This document shows, one piece after another, positions 1 through 9,564 of a stretch of DNA of 64,000 bases. The stretch covers positions 2,879,001-2,943,000 of the forward strand of contig NZ_CP053746.1 of assembly GCF_013201545.1 (NCBI RefSeq), in the 5' to 3' direction. A program made the position numbers and the translations under genes. Under the pieces are notes generated by a model. That model saw only the letters and a program-made list of their open reading frames with translations, was not told where the DNA came from and made no database searches. Source of the stretch: Pseudomonas graminis (lineage in GTDB: Bacteria > Pseudomonadota > Gammaproteobacteria > Pseudomonadales > Pseudomonadaceae). Numbering within the stretch: the first letter of the stretch is position 1; each line of letters opens with the position of its first letter.

Positions 1-2
1 CA

Positions 3-71
3 TGGCTGCCTGGTCTTTCACGACGCAGGACAGTTTCTTCTTCAGTCACCGGTAAAGGGAGTGGCGGGTGA
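3..71 (+). CDS. Possible 3' end of an upstream gene (unidentified)
   Basis: The left edge holds an open frame that ends in TGA at 69-71 and overlaps the GTG start of nlpD (GTGA overlap), the usual arrangement for translationally coupled genes. Another frame ends in TAA at 53-55, so the true frame cannot be settled from about 20 codons. In pseudomonads pcm (protein-L-isoaspartate methyltransferase) or a small membrane protein often precedes nlpD, but the visible residues do not let me name it. Confidence 0.25.
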   Translation, partial: WLPGLSRRRTVSSSVTGKGSGG

Positions 72-961
72 GTCTCACAGTCATTCGGCAGCGTAGTTCT
101 TCAACAAGCTTTCAGCGTCTGGTGATTGGAGTTGCCTTGAGTATCCTTCTGGTCGGCTGCTCCAGCACGCCATCGGGCGGCGTACGCGTTGTCGACCGCA
201 ACGGCAAATCGACGGTGCCGACGCGTCAGCCTGTGACCACAGGTCAGTACGTCGTGAAGCGTGGCGATACGCTTTTTTCCATTGCGTTTCGTTACGGCTG
301 GGACTGGAAGGCGCTGGCCGCACGCAACAGCATTCCAGAGCCCTTCACCATTCATGTCGGTCAGACGATCCGCTTCGATGGGCGCGCCAACTCGCCGTCT
401 ACGGCGGTGGCCGCTGGCTCCGCACGCGTTCCGCAGACCACCACGAGCAGCTCGACATCCTCTTCCGGGTCGCTGAAAACCACTGTCATTTCAAGGCCGG
501 TAGGGGCTGTCGCCGCCACGACGCCACCGCCGACCAGCAACTCGACGACGACGCCGGTCAATACAACCGTGGTGACCGGCGCTCGTTCTCCAAGCGGCTG
601 GACATGGCCGACGAGCGGCGTTTTGATCAGCAAGTTCTCTTCAAACGGTAGTTTGAATAAAGGAATTGATATCGCTGGTGATTTGGGACAGCCTGTTTTG
701 GCCGCGTCTGATGGGGCAGTGGTATACGCCGGAAGTGGATTAAGGGGCTACGGCGAATTGGTCATCATCAAACACAGCGATACCTACGTCAGTGCATACG
801 GACATAACCGTCGGCTCTTGGTTCGGGAGGGACAACAGGTCAAGGCAGGGCAAAGTATTGCCGAGATGGGATCAACGGGAACTGACCGGGTGAAACTGCA
901 TTTCGAGATTCGCCGCCAGGGTAAACCGGTAGATCCACTGGAATTCTTGCCACGTCGCTGA
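68..961 (+). CDS. nlpD: NlpD-like lipoprotein, LysM + degenerate LytM (M23) domain
   Basis: Outer-membrane lipoprotein that in Gram-negatives activates the periplasmic amidase AmiC to split septal peptidoglycan. A lipoprotein signal ends in a lipobox with Cys31 (LLVGC). A LysM peptidoglycan-binding domain lies at about residues 60-104 (YVVKRGDTLFSIA). A proline/threonine/serine-rich linker precedes a C-terminal M23/LytM domain at about 190-297. The M23 zinc ligands are lost: the usual HxGxD reads NKGID and the usual HLHFE reads KLHFE. It should therefore be a regulator, not an endopeptidase, as is known for E. coli NlpD and EnvC. The GTG start at 68 has an AAGGGAG Shine-Dalgarno. It sits 103 bp upstream of rpoS; in this genus the main rpoS promoter lies inside nlpD. 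Confidence 0.92.
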   Translation: MSLTVIRQRSSSTSFQRLVIGVALSILLVGCSSTPSGGVRVVDRNGKSTVPTRQPVTTGQYVVKRGDTLFSIAFRYGWDWKALAARNSIPEPFTIHVGQTIRFDGRANSPSTAVAAGSARVPQTTTSSSTSSSGSLKTTVISRPVGAVAATTPPPTSNSTTTPVNTTVVTGARSPSGWTWPTSGVLISKFSSNGSLNKGIDIAGDLGQPVLAASDGAVVYAGSGLRGYGELVIIKHSDTYVSAYGHNRRLLVREGQQVKAGQSIAEMGSTGTDRVKLHFEIRRQGKPVDPLEFLPRR

Positions 962-1064
962 TCGGTTGTCAGCCTGTTCCTGCGTAGAGGGGACAGGCTC
1001 AAGTGCTGCCACGGAAGAAGGCGTCACTGGAGCTTGAGGTCGAACTCACCAAAGGACTATAACA

Positions 1065-2069
1065 ATGGCTCTCAGCAAAGAAGTGCCGGAGTTTGACATA
1101 GACGACGAGGTGCTCCTTATGGAACCCGCAATCGTCCTGGATTCTGCAACGGATGAGAAGCCAGCTACACCTTCCGTTCGTGCGAAACCCAAAAACTCTG
1201 CAGCGCTCAAACAGCATAAGTACATTGACTACACTCGTGCACTGGATGCTACGCAGCTGTACCTCAATGAAATCGGCTTTTCCCCCTTGCTCTCCCCGGA
1301 AGAAGAAGTCCATTTTGCGCGACTGTCGCAAAGCGGCGATCCGGCTGGGCGCAAACGCATGATTGAGAGCAATCTGCGGCTGGTCGTGAAAATCGCCAGG
1401 CGCTACGTCAATCGTGGTCTGTCATTGCTGGACCTGATCGAGGAGGGCAATTTGGGCCTCATTCGAGCGGTCGAAAAATTCGATCCGGAGCGCGGATTCC
1501 GGTTCTCGACCTACGCCACTTGGTGGATTCGTCAAACCATCGAACGCGCGATCATGAATCAGACGCGAACGATCCGCCTCCCGATCCATGTGGTCAAAGA
1601 GCTCAACGTCTACCTGCGCGCCGCGCGGGAGCTGACGCAAAAGCTTGACCATGAACCCTCTCCCGAAGAAATTGCCAACCTGCTGGAGAAGCCGGTCGGT
1701 GAGGTCAAGCGCATGCTCGGCCTCAACGAGCGGGTGTCTTCGGTGGATGTGTCGCTGGGCCCTGATTCAGACAAGACGCTGCTCGACACGCTGACGGATG
1801 ATCGTCCTACCGATCCCTGCGAACTGCTGCAGGACGATGATCTGTCCCAGAGCATCGATCAGTGGCTTTCAGAGTTGACCGACAAACAGCGTGAAGTCGT
1901 CGTCCGTCGATTCGGGCTGCGCGGGCATGAAAGCAGCACGCTTGAGGACGTCGGGCTGGAAATCGGCCTGACTCGTGAGCGTGTACGGCAGATTCAAGTG
2001 GAGGGGTTAAAGCGCCTTCGCGAGATACTCGAGAAGAATGGCCTATCCAGCGAGTCACTCTTCCAGTAA
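1065..2069 (+). CDS. rpoS: RNA polymerase sigma factor RpoS
   Basis: Stationary-phase and general-stress sigma factor (sigma-38), 334 aa, the normal Pseudomonas length. A short acidic N-terminus is followed by region 1.2 ([20 protein letters not shown]), region 2 with the core-binding and -10-recognition helices ([20 protein letters not shown] and [17 protein letters not shown]), region 3, and a region 4 helix-turn-helix ([20 protein letters not shown]). The ATG at 1065 has AAGGA nine bases upstream. The gene is followed by a strong terminator, then by rsmZ. GacA/RsmZ and RpoS are functionally linked in pseudomonads, and their adjacency here is the conserved arrangement. Confidence 0.98.
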   Translation: MALSKEVPEFDIDDEVLLMEPAIVLDSATDEKPATPSVRAKPKNSAALKQHKYIDYTRALDATQLYLNEIGFSPLLSPEEEVHFARLSQSGDPAGRKRMIESNLRLVVKIARRYVNRGLSLLDLIEEGNLGLIRAVEKFDPERGFRFSTYATWWIRQTIERAIMNQTRTIRLPIHVVKELNVYLRAARELTQKLDHEPSPEEIANLLEKPVGEVKRMLGLNERVSSVDVSLGPDSDKTLLDTLTDDRPTDPCELLQDDDLSQSIDQWLSELTDKQREVVVRRFGLRGHESSTLEDVGLEIGLTRERVRQIQVEGLKRLREILEKNGLSSESLFQ

Positions 2070-2106
2070 GACGAGAGAGTGGGTGTACGTTATATCAAGC
2101 GGTATG

Positions 2107-2134
2107 AAAGCCCCGACGAGTCGGGGCTTTTTTT
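2107..2134 (+). terminator. Rho-independent terminator of rpoS
   Basis: Perfect stem AAAGCCCCGAC/GTCGGGGCTTT with a two-base loop, followed by a run of seven T, 37 bp after the rpoS stop. Confidence 0.9.
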
Positions 2135-2230
2135 ATGTCGATCCAACGTGAGTTAGATGGACGTCTCATGACAGCGTCTTGAGAGGTCGATGATCTTTTT
2201 CACAATCAGGTAAGTGATGCTTACTCATGC

Positions 2231-2248
2231 TGTAAGCAGTTTCTTACG
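2231..2248 (+). promoter_or_regulatory. GacA upstream activating sequence of rsmZ
   Basis: TGTAAG-N6-CTTACG matches the palindromic GacA box (TGTAAG-N6-CTTACA) in all but the last base. It lies about 190 bp before the predicted rsmZ start, the spacing known for Gac-controlled rsm genes. Confidence 0.85.
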
Positions 2249-2385
2249 CGTCCTGTGAGTTATCGTCTCTTCTTTGGCTGATCATGTCTCCGTCAGGTGA
2301 AAGCCGATAGTTATCCCGTTGATTTAGTTGGCAATTTAAAACTAGCGTCAGTCAGCGGCTGAATTTTCCTGAAAACTCTCGGCCC

Positions 2386-2413
2386 TTGCCCTGACCGTTT
2401 AAATCACTAAGAT
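2386..2413 (+). promoter_or_regulatory. Sigma70-type promoter of rsmZ
   Basis: A -35-like TTGCCC (2386-2391) and a -10 TAAGAT (2408-2413), 16 bp apart, place the transcription start near 2420, exactly at the TGT that begins the recognisable RsmZ sequence. Confidence 0.6.
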
Positions 2414-2419
2414 CAGTCC

Positions 2420-2553
2420 TGTACCGACGGATTGGTACAGGCGGTCAAGGAAGACTGCTCAAGGACATCGCAGGACGCGATTCATCAGGATGATGAACAC
2501 GGATTGAAGGGATTAAGGAAAAAATGTGGGCGGGTCATACCGCCCCTTTTTTC
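2420..2553 (+). ncRNA. rsmZ: RsmZ small regulatory RNA
   Basis: GacS/GacA-controlled small RNA that sequesters RsmA/CsrA-family translational repressors. The region between rpoS and fdxA is the conserved rsmZ locus. The predicted RNA (about 134 nt) starts with a hairpin whose loop exposes CGGAT, then carries repeated GGA motifs in short stems (AAGGA near 2447 and 2460, AGGA near 2471 and 2488, CGGAT near 2501, GGGAT and AGGA near 2510-2519). It ends in a GGGCGG/CCGCCC terminator with six T (2528-2552). The multiple GGA loops are the RsmA-binding sites. A GacA box lies upstream. Confidence 0.92.
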
Positions 2554-2592
2554 GTCTGTAGAAAAGTGCGGCTGCAACCACCTCGACAATGC

Positions 2593-2615
2593 AAAAAGGC
2601 CCCGAGGGGCCTTTT
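2593..2615 (-). terminator. Rho-independent terminator of fdxA
   Basis: Ten-bp perfect stem AAAAGGCCCC/GGGGCCTTTT with a two-base loop. Read on the minus strand it ends in TTTTT, about 30 bp after the fdxA stop. It also backs up the end of rsmZ. Confidence 0.8.
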
Positions 2616-2646
2616 GCGTCAGCAGGGTGTTCGACGTTTCAGAAGC

Positions 2647-2970
2647 TTAGCGCTCCAGATCGGCTATCTTGCCGGTCTTGCCATCCCACTGTGCCGCATC
2701 CGGCAGCGCGTCCTTGCGTTCCGTGATGTTGGGCCAGACGTCAGCCAGCTCTGCGTTCAGCTGAATGAAATTCTCCATGCCGGCCGGAATCTCGTCTTCG
2801 GAGAAGATCGCATTCGCAGGGCATTCAGGCTCGCACAGGGCGCAGTCGATGCACTCGTCCGGGTGAATCACCAGGAAGTTCGGGCCTTCGTAAAAGCAGT
2901 CCACCGGACAGACTTCTACGCAGTCGGTGTACTTGCACTTGATGCAGTTGTCGGTGACGACGAAGGTCAT
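2647..2970 (-). CDS. fdxA: Ferredoxin FdxA (7Fe-8S type)
   Basis: Small soluble electron carrier of 107 aa with one [3Fe-4S] and one [4Fe-4S] cluster. Two cysteine blocks are visible near the N-terminus: [14 protein letters not shown] (with the intervening Cys typical of 7Fe ferredoxins) and [12 protein letters not shown]. The C-terminal extension of about 45 residues is typical of the Azotobacter-type FdxA family. It is convergent with rsmZ and lies 238 bp downstream of mutS on the same strand. Its physiological partner cannot be told from the sequence. Confidence 0.95.
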   Translation of the reverse strand: MTFVVTDNCIKCKYTDCVEVCPVDCFYEGPNFLVIHPDECIDCALCEPECPANAIFSEDEIPAGMENFIQLNAELADVWPNITERKDALPDAAQWDGKTGKIADLER

Positions 2971-3209
2971 TTCTAATTCTCTCCTCAGGCGGCGGCAGCA
3001 AGGCCGTTCAGTCCGGCTTGCCAGGTACGGGACGTCCCCCCACCGTAAAACTCAGCTTCTCGAGCAACGCGGCAGGCAAGGTGTCCTGCGCGGCGATGTC
3101 CGACCTTGGTTCGCTGCGTTCAAACGCGGCCAGGTGCGCTGTGAAGCCAGGCTAAAAGCTCACAGCGTCCCGAACCGCGCGGGATTCTAACAGCTTGTTA
3201 CGAATCACG

Positions 3210-5789
3210 TTAGATGCGTGTCTTCATCGAATACAACAACTCAAGCGCCTGGCGCGGCGTCAGGTCGTCGATCTTCAGGTTCGACAACTCGTCCAGAACA
3301 GGGTGCGGCAAGCTTGCAAACATGTCGCTCTGCATCGGCAGCGGCGGTTTTCCCGGCTTGGCCTTGGGCTGTTCGTGGGGCAGGCTGGTGGTCTCCAGGC
3401 GCAGCAGATGCTCCTTGGCCCGCGTGATGACGCGCCCCGGCACGCCAGCCAGTTGCGCCACGGCAAGACCATAACTCTGGCTCGCCGGCCCCGGCAGCAC
3501 GCGGTGCAGAAAGACAATGCGCTCGTTGTGCTCGGTGGCATTCAGGTGCACGTTGGCCACCAGCGGCTCGCTCTCCGGCAACACGGTCAGCTCGAAATAA
3601 TGGGTGGCGAACAGCGTGTACGCACGAAGCTGGGCGAGGCATTCCGCCGCAGCCCACGCCAGCGAAAGCCCGTCGAATGTGCTGGTGCCGCGTCCGACTT
3701 CATCCATCAGCACCAGGCTTTTGTCCGTGGCGTTGTGCAGAATGTTCGCGGTCTCGCTCATCTCCACCATGAAAGTGGAGCGTCCGCCGGCCAGGTCATC
3801 GCTTGAACCGATACGCGTGAAGATACGGTCCACCAGCGACAGCTCGCAGCTCGCCGCCGGCACGAAGCTGCCGATATGCGCCAGCAGCACGATCAAAGCA
3901 GTCTGGCGCATGTAGGTGGATTTACCGCCCATGTTTGGACCGGTGATCACCAGCATGCGCGTGTTGTCGTTCAGATCAAGGTCGTTGGCCACGAACGGCG
4001 ACGACAACACCTGCTCCACCACCGGATGCCGACCTTGCTCGATGCGCATGCACGGCTCATCGGTGAAACGCGGACGGTTGAGGTCCAGGTTCAGCGCACG
4101 CTCGGCCAGGTTGCTCAGCACATCCAGCTCGGCCAGCGCGGCGGCAGTGTCCTGCAGCGGCGCAAGGTGCCCGATCAGGTCTTCCAGCAGCGTCTCATAG
4201 AGCATCTTTTCCCGAGCCAGCGCGCGGCTCTTGGCCGACAACGCCTTGTCTTCGAATTCCTTGAGCTCCGGGGTGATGAAACGCTCGGCGCCTTTAAGCG
4301 TCTGGCGGCGGATGTAATCGGCCGGCGCCTGTTCGGCCTGCTTGCTCGGCAGCTCGATGAAGTAACCATGCACGCGGTTGTAGCCGACCTTGAGGTTGGC
4401 CAGGCCGGTGCGTGCCTTTTCGCGGGTTTCCAGATCGATGAGGAACTGCCCGGCGTTCTCGCTCAGGGACAGCAATTCATCGAGCTCGGCGTCGTAACCG
4501 GTCTTCAGGACGCCACCGTCTCGAATCACCGCAGGCGGATTGTCGATGATCGCGCGTTGCAGCAGGTCGGCCAGCTCCGGGTAGGTGCTCGCGGTTTTCG
4601 CCAATTGCTGAATGTGCGGCGCTTCAAGCTCGGCCAGGGCCAGTTGCAATTCGGGCAACGCGCTCAGGGCATCACGCAGACGCGCCAGGTCCCGAGGACG
4701 GGCATTGCGCAGGCCGATACGCGCGAGAATGCGCTCGATGTCGCCGATCTCTTTCAGCTGCGGCTGCAGGTTCTCGAAGCGGTAACGCTCGAGGAAGCAG
4801 CCAATGGACTCTTGGCGGGCCTGAAGGATGTGCAGATCGCGCAGGGGACGGTTCAGCCAGCGGGTCAGCAGGCGCGTTGCCATGGCGGTCTGACAGCGAT
4901 CCATCACCGACTGCAGCGTGTTGTCGCGCCCGCCCGCCAGGTTGGTGTCGAGTTCCAGATTGCGGCGGCTGGCGCCGTCCAGAATCACCGTGTCGTCGAG
5001 GCGCTCATGGCGCAGGCTGCGCAGGTGTGGCAATGCGGTGCGCTGGGTTTCTTTGGCGTAGCTCAGCAGGCAGCCGGCCGCGCCGATCGCCAGGGTGAGG
5101 TTCTCGCAGCCGAAGCCTTTGAGATCCTGAGTGGAGAACTGCTGGCACAGGCTTTTGTGCGCCGAATCGCGCTCGAAGTCCCATGGCGCGCGACGACGGG
5201 CACCGCGGCGTTTCTCTGCGGGCAACCCTTGGGGCCAGTCATCGGGAATCAGCAGCTCGACCGGATTGATCCGCTCAAGCTCGGCCAGCAGGTTTTCCCA
5301 GCCCTTGATTTCCAGCACGGTGAAATTGCCGCTGGTGATGTCCAGCACGGCGAGGCCGAACAGGCGTTCGTCACCCAGCACGGCGGCGATCAGGTTATCC
5401 CGACGCTCGTCCAGCAAGGCTTCGTCGCTGACGGTGCCCGGCGTGATGATGCGCACCACCTGACGATCGACCGGGCCTTTGCTGGTGGCCGGATCGCCAA
5501 TCTGTTCGCAGATGACGACTGACTCGCCGAGCTTCACCAGCTTGGCCAGATAGCCTTCCGCTGCGTGATAGGGGATGCCGCACATGGGAATGCTTTGCCC
5601 CGCTGACTGGCCCCGCGCAGTCAGCGTGATGTCGAGCAGCTTGGCCGCCTTCTTGGCGTCTTCATAGAAGATCTCGTAGAAGTCACCCATGCGATAGAAC
5701 ATCAGCTGATCGGGATGCTGATTTTTCAACCGCCAGTATTGCTGCATCATCGGGGTATGCGAGGACAGGTCGGAAATTGCTTTATTCAT
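3210..5789 (-). CDS. mutS: DNA mismatch repair protein MutS
   Basis: Mismatch-recognition ATPase of methyl-independent/directed mismatch repair, 859 aa, full length. The N-terminal domain carries the mismatch-wedge motif GDFYEIF (Phe-x-Glu) near residue 37. Connector, lever and clamp domains fill the middle. The ABC-type ATPase domain has Walker A (GPNMGGKST, around residues 615-625), a Walker B/DEVGRGTS motif and ATHYFEL. The C-terminus ends with the short dimerisation segment typical of pseudomonads. The start at 5789 ([19 protein letters not shown]) agrees with family N-termini. The gene stands alone between fdxA and a divergent small gene; I see no classic terminator after it. Confidence 0.97.
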   Translation of the reverse strand: MNKAISDLSSHTPMMQQYWRLKNQHPDQLMFYRMGDFYEIFYEDAKKAAKLLDITLTARGQSAGQSIPMCGIPYHAAEGYLAKLVKLGESVVICEQIGDPATSKGPVDRQVVRIITPGTVSDEALLDERRDNLIAAVLGDERLFGLAVLDITSGNFTVLEIKGWENLLAELERINPVELLIPDDWPQGLPAEKRRGARRRAPWDFERDSAHKSLCQQFSTQDLKGFGCENLTLAIGAAGCLLSYAKETQRTALPHLRSLRHERLDDTVILDGASRRNLELDTNLAGGRDNTLQSVMDRCQTAMATRLLTRWLNRPLRDLHILQARQESIGCFLERYRFENLQPQLKEIGDIERILARIGLRNARPRDLARLRDALSALPELQLALAELEAPHIQQLAKTASTYPELADLLQRAIIDNPPAVIRDGGVLKTGYDAELDELLSLSENAGQFLIDLETREKARTGLANLKVGYNRVHGYFIELPSKQAEQAPADYIRRQTLKGAERFITPELKEFEDKALSAKSRALAREKMLYETLLEDLIGHLAPLQDTAAALAELDVLSNLAERALNLDLNRPRFTDEPCMRIEQGRHPVVEQVLSSPFVANDLDLNDNTRMLVITGPNMGGKSTYMRQTALIVLLAHIGSFVPAASCELSLVDRIFTRIGSSDDLAGGRSTFMVEMSETANILHNATDKSLVLMDEVGRGTSTFDGLSLAWAAAECLAQLRAYTLFATHYFELTVLPESEPLVANVHLNATEHNERIVFLHRVLPGPASQSYGLAVAQLAGVPGRVITRAKEHLLRLETTSLPHEQPKAKPGKPPLPMQSDMFASLPHPVLDELSNLKIDDLTPRQALELLYSMKTRI

Positions 5790-6037
5790 CAGTTATTTAG
5801 GCAAATTCTATAGGGAATTGAGGCAAGTTTCGGGCGACGGCGGGGATTCCACCTACGTGGCTCGACGTCGGATCCGATTGATTTTGCGATGGCGGCAAGG
5901 TTACCACGCACGTTCGCGGGCCGCAGGTCCGGCTGATTCGTCACGGCGCGTTTCCGAACCGACACGAAGCGCTTCGAGCTGGCTAGGATGTCGAGCACCG
6001 CCCGACGGGAGGCGGCATCATCGACAAGGATTGCCCT

Positions 6038-6169
6038 ATGCCACGCAAGCGAGGACGAGATTCAACCAACGGCCGCTTCATCCCTTTGGAGGAGGCCAAG
6101 CGAAGGCCACGGGAAACCATCGTGGAAACCGTCAAGAAACCCTGCCCCGAGAAACCGGAGCGCAAATAG
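6038..6169 (+). CDS. Small basic hypothetical protein (43 aa)
   Basis: A 43-residue reading frame begins at ATG 6038 (MPRKRGRDSTNGRFIPLEEA) with AAGGA seven bases upstream, and stops at 6169. It is rich in Arg, Lys, Pro and Glu and has no membrane segment. Similar Lys/Arg-rich peptides of about 40 residues occur in this position (between mutS and cinA) in other pseudomonads, as far as I recall, and are sometimes misannotated as transporters. The ribosome-binding site and genus-typical codon use support expression. Function unknown. Confidence 0.55.
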   Translation: MPRKRGRDSTNGRFIPLEEAKRRPRETIVETVKKPCPEKPERK

Positions 6170-6273
6170 AGGGCTCGCAGGCGTGAACCGGATTCGGATC
6201 GCGCCCTGTGTTGCACATCGACCCGGCTGGTGTAGCGTGTCTGCTTCGCCTCGACCGATACGGAGAATCTCCC

Positions 6274-6774
6274 GTGAATGACATTACTCATCTGGCAGCA
6301 ACCCTGGGCCAGCAACTGTTGGCCGCGGGCGCGCAGGTCAGCACGGCCGAATCCTGCACCGGAGGCGGCATCGCCGAAGCCATCACCCGTATCCCCGGGA
6401 GTTCGGCTTGGTTCGAAGCCGGCTATGTCACCTACTCCAACCGGCAGAAGACCCGTCAACTGGCGGTGCCGGAAGCGCTGTTCGCCCAGGTCGGCGCCGT
6501 CAGTCGCGAAGTGGTCGAGGCCATGGCGAAGGGCGCGCAGGCTAATAGCGGCGCGCAGTTTTCGGTCGCGGTCAGCGGCGTGGCCGGACCGGACGGTGGC
6601 TCGGCGGAGAAACCCGTTGGCACTGTGTGGGTCTGCTGGGGCGTGGCGGAACGATTGATCGCCGAGTGCTTTCTATTTGCAGGTGACCGTGATGCGGTTC
6701 GCCGACAAACGGTGAGCGCCGCGCTAGAGGGGCTTGTCCGCCTCTCTCGCGGAGAAATACCAAATCAGGGGTAG
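6274..6774 (+). CDS. CinA-type nicotinamide-nucleotide amidohydrolase (PncC)
   Basis: Deamidates nicotinamide mononucleotide to nicotinic acid mononucleotide in pyridine-nucleotide salvage (PncC/CinA C-terminal family). It is 166 aa, i.e. the stand-alone C-terminal CinA domain without the MoCF domain. Family motifs are AESCTGGGIAEAIT near residue 24, GYVTYSN, GAVSREVVEAMA, and SGVAGPDGGSAEKPVGTVW. I chose GTG 6274, which has GGAGA seven bases upstream; the open frame extends further upstream to 6208 without a good ribosome site. In pseudomonads it precedes recA, and the 85-bp gap to recA carries the LexA box. Confidence 0.9.
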   Translation: MNDITHLAATLGQQLLAAGAQVSTAESCTGGGIAEAITRIPGSSAWFEAGYVTYSNRQKTRQLAVPEALFAQVGAVSREVVEAMAKGAQANSGAQFSVAVSGVAGPDGGSAEKPVGTVWVCWGVAERLIAECFLFAGDRDAVRRQTVSAALEGLVRLSRGEIPNQG

Positions 6775-6801
6775 GCGCGCGTCAGGCCCTGTGGAATAAT
6801 A

Positions 6802-6817
6802 CTGGCTACTTATACAG
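6802..6817 (+). promoter_or_regulatory. LexA (SOS) box of recA
   Basis: CTGGCTACTTATACAG fits CTG-N10-CAG. It lies 42 bp upstream of the recA start codon, where RecA autocontrol through LexA cleavage is expected. Confidence 0.8.
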
Positions 6818-6859
6818 TTATATCGGCCGTCAAGGCCTAACCTATTACGAGAGGATTCA

Positions 6860-7924
6860 ATGGACGACAACAAGAAGAAAGCCTTGGCTGCGGCCTTGGG
6901 TCAGATCGAGCGTCAATTCGGCAAAGGTGCCGTAATGCGCATGGGTGACCATGATCGCCAGGCTATTCCTGCTATCTCCACCGGTTCGCTGGGTCTCGAT
7001 ATCGCACTTGGTATCGGTGGCCTGCCAAAAGGCCGGATCGTTGAAATCTACGGCCCGGAATCTTCGGGTAAGACCACCCTCACTCTGTCCGTCATCGCAG
7101 AAGCCCAGAAAATGGGCGCCACCTGCGCATTCGTCGACGCCGAGCACGCGCTCGATCCAGAGTACGCCGGCAAGCTGGGCGTCAACGTCGACGACCTGCT
7201 GGTCTCCCAGCCAGACACCGGCGAACAGGCCCTCGAAATCACCGACATGCTGGTGCGTTCGAACGCAATCGACGTCATCGTCGTCGACTCCGTTGCCGCC
7301 CTCGTTCCGAAGGCTGAAATCGAAGGCGAAATGGGCGACATGCACGTCGGCCTGCAAGCCCGATTGATGTCCCAGGCGCTGCGTAAGATCACCGGTAACA
7401 TCAAGACTGCCAACTGCCTCGTTATCTTCATCAACCAGATCCGTATGAAGATCGGCGTGATGTTCGGCAGCCCGGAAACAACAACCGGTGGTAACGCCCT
7501 GAAGTTCTACGCGTCGGTCCGTCTGGACATCCGCCGTACAGGCGCGGTCAAGGAAGGCGACGAAGTCGTCGGTAGCGAAACCCGCGTCAAAGTCGTCAAG
7601 AACAAGGTGGCCCCGCCGTTCCGTCAGGCTGAGTTCCAGATTCTCTACGGCAAGGGCATCTACCGTAACGGCGAGATCATCGATCTCGGCGTGCTGCACG
7701 GTCTGCTGGAGAAATCCGGCGCCTGGTACAGCTACCAGGGCAGCAAGATCGGTCAGGGTAAAGCCAACTCCGCGAAGTTCCTGGCGGACAACCCGGAAAT
7801 CGGCACCACCCTCGAACGGCAGATTCGCGAGAAGCTGCTGACGGCAGCGCCTGATGTGAAGGCCCAGTCGTCCCGCGTAGCGGCAGACGATGTGGCTGAA
7901 GTTGAAGCTGACGCGGATATCTGA
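6860..7924 (+). CDS. recA: Recombinase RecA
   Basis: DNA strand-exchange protein and co-protease for LexA cleavage, 354 aa. Walker [10 protein letters not shown] lies at residues 65-73. Walker B ([10 protein letters not shown]), loop L1 and the MSQALRKIT / [12 protein letters not shown] regions with the conserved loop L2 segment are all present. The acidic C-terminal tail (EVEADADI) is the regulatory tail that dampens DNA binding. The start has AGAGGA upstream. recX begins 8 bp after the stop, so the two are almost certainly co-transcribed, with RecX limiting filament growth. Confidence 0.99.
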   Translation: MDDNKKKALAAALGQIERQFGKGAVMRMGDHDRQAIPAISTGSLGLDIALGIGGLPKGRIVEIYGPESSGKTTLTLSVIAEAQKMGATCAFVDAEHALDPEYAGKLGVNVDDLLVSQPDTGEQALEITDMLVRSNAIDVIVVDSVAALVPKAEIEGEMGDMHVGLQARLMSQALRKITGNIKTANCLVIFINQIRMKIGVMFGSPETTTGGNALKFYASVRLDIRRTGAVKEGDEVVGSETRVKVVKNKVAPPFRQAEFQILYGKGIYRNGEIIDLGVLHGLLEKSGAWYSYQGSKIGQGKANSAKFLADNPEIGTTLERQIREKLLTAAPDVKAQSSRVAADDVAEVEADADI

Positions 7925-7932
7925 TCCCCGCC

Positions 7933-8400
7933 ATGCCGGCTGTGCTTGATACGCCCGTCGCTGTAAGGCGTACTGCAATGGACCTGCTCGCACGACGCGA
8001 GCACGGTCGTGTCGAGCTGACGCGCAAGTTGCGTCAGCGCGGCGCACCTCCCGAATTGATTGATGCAGCGCTCGACCGTCTGACGGAAGAGGGTCTGCTG
8101 TCTGAATCCCGATACCTCGAAAGCTTTGTTTCCTACCGTGCCCGTTCTGGCCACGGCCCTTTGCGTATCCGCGAGGAGCTGGGGCAACGCGGTTTGCCGC
8201 GCCCGGACATTGAGCAGGCGCTGCGCGAGTGCGGCGTGGACTGGTGGGAAAAACTGGAAGCGCTGTGGCAGCGCAAGTTCAGCGGCCAACTGCCCAAGGA
8301 TGCCCGCGAACGTGGGCAGCAGATGCGCTTTCTGAGCTATCGCGGGTACCCGCCGGAGCTCATCGGGCGTTTGTTGAGTGGGAAGGGCAACGACGACTGA
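7933..8400 (+). CDS. recX: RecA regulator RecX
   Basis: Small all-helical protein (155 aa) that binds RecA filaments and restrains recombination and SOS induction. Family features visible are [56 protein letters not shown] and a C-terminal three-helix repeat ending [11 protein letters not shown]. It starts 8 bp after recA. Confidence 0.95.
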   Translation: MPAVLDTPVAVRRTAMDLLARREHGRVELTRKLRQRGAPPELIDAALDRLTEEGLLSESRYLESFVSYRARSGHGPLRIREELGQRGLPRPDIEQALRECGVDWWEKLEALWQRKFSGQLPKDARERGQQMRFLSYRGYPPELIGRLLSGKGNDD

Positions 8401-8410
8401 TGCGCGATGG

Positions 8411-8440
8411 GCTTGAAGGCGCTAAAGCACGCCCTCAAGC
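8411..8440. terminator. Hairpin between convergent recX and LOG-family gene
   Basis: GCTTGA-A-GGCG pairs with CGCC-C-TCAAGC, ten pairs with one mismatch and an eight-base loop. There is no long T-run, so termination is only probable. Confidence 0.4.
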
Positions 8441-8448
8441 ATTCAGCA

Positions 8449-9564
8449 TCACATCGATTTGACAGGCTCGGGCTCATGGGCCCGCTGGGAATGCGCAGGT
8501 CCTACCCAGTTCTCCTCAAGGTTTATGCAGTCCACCAACTCGCGCAAACGGCCGTGATTACGGCCGTTAAAGGCAAACGCCAGACGCGTGAGATGGCTGA
8601 ACTGCGCATCGTCATATTCGTCTTGATGGCCGTATTGCTGGAAGTCGCCGCTTAACCGTAGATCGGCGAACCTGTCCTGCAGGGCGTTCAGCGCCTGTTC
8701 GCTCAACGCATGGTGCATGCGGATGACGAAGGTGTTCTTCAGCCAGCGGCTGGAGTGGAAGTTGCTGTAAAAACGGTTGATCTCGGCGACGGCCTCATCG
8801 GCGCTGTACACCAGCTTCATCAGGTTCATGTCCGTGGGCAAAATGTATTTGTTCGCCTCCAGCTCATTCTTGATGAAACCGAGCGCGCCTTCCCAGAACG
8901 TGCCTCCCGGTGCATCCAGCAGCACGATAGGAACCAGCGGGCTTTTGCCGGTCTGGATCAGCGTCAGCACTTCCAGTGCTTCATCAAGGGTGCCAAACCC
9001 GCCCGGGCAGAGCACCAGCGCATCGGCCTCTTTGACGAAAAACAGCTTACGTGTGAAGAAGAAGTGGAACGGCAGCAGATTACCGGTGCCATCCACGGTC
9101 GCATTGGCGTGCTGCTCGAACGGCAGGGTGATGTTGAAGCCCAGGCTATGATCCAGGCCGGCGCCTTCGTGGGCCGCGGCCATGATCCCGCCACCGGCGC
9201 CGGTGATGACCATCAGGTCGGAGGCTGCCAGTTGCTTGCCCAGTTCACGGGCCAGCGCATAAACAGGATGTTCCAAAGGGGTACGGGCGGAACCGAACAC
9301 GGTGACCTTGCGCCGGCCTTTGAAGCGTTCGAGCACCCGGAAGGCATTCTCCAGCTCGCGCAGCGCTTGCAGGGTGATTTTGGCATTCCAGCGATTCAGG
9401 TCGTCCTGGGCCATGCGCAGGACGGTCAGAATCATGTCGCGGTAGGGCGGAAGGTTGGGGCTGTCCGGGGCGACCGAACCGAGGAGTTCTTCGACTTTGG
9501 GGGTGAGGTCGATTCCGTTGCTCTGAAAGTGTTGAGACAACGCGTCACTGGGTACGTACGGCAT
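8449..9564 (-). CDS. LOG-family nucleotide 5'-monophosphate hydrolase (PpnN-like)
   Basis: Rossmann-fold protein of 371 aa of the LOG/TIGR00730 family, which cleaves the N-glycosidic bond of nucleoside monophosphates (E. coli PpnN; plant LOG activates cytokinins). The Rossmann start TVFGSART (about residue 87), the SG/TGAGGGIMAAAHEGA loop and the signature PGGFGTLDEALEVLTLIQTGK (about residues 187-207) carry the phosphate-binding and catalytic residues. The N-terminal and C-terminal extensions are longer than in plant-type LOG (about 190 aa) and fit the PpnN-like group. It is convergent with recX. Confidence 0.82.
   Translation of the reverse strand: MPYVPSDALSQHFQSNGIDLTPKVEELLGSVAPDSPNLPPYRDMILTVLRMAQDDLNRWNAKITLQALRELENAFRVLERFKGRRKVTVFGSARTPLEHPVYALARELGKQLAASDLMVITGAGGGIMAAAHEGAGLDHSLGFNITLPFEQHANATVDGTGNLLPFHFFFTRKLFFVKEADALVLCPGGFGTLDEALEVLTLIQTGKSPLVPIVLLDAPGGTFWEGALGFIKNELEANKYILPTDMNLMKLVYSADEAVAEINRFYSNFHSSRWLKNTFVIRMHHALSEQALNALQDRFADLRLSGDFQQYGHQDEYDDAQFSHLTRLAFAFNGRNHGRLRELVDCINLEENWVGPAHSQRAHEPEPVKSM

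Noticed and set aside
3876..5522. 548-codon plus-strand open frame
   Set aside because: Complete antisense shadow of mutS, which has all family motifs; high-GC third positions keep the reverse frame open.
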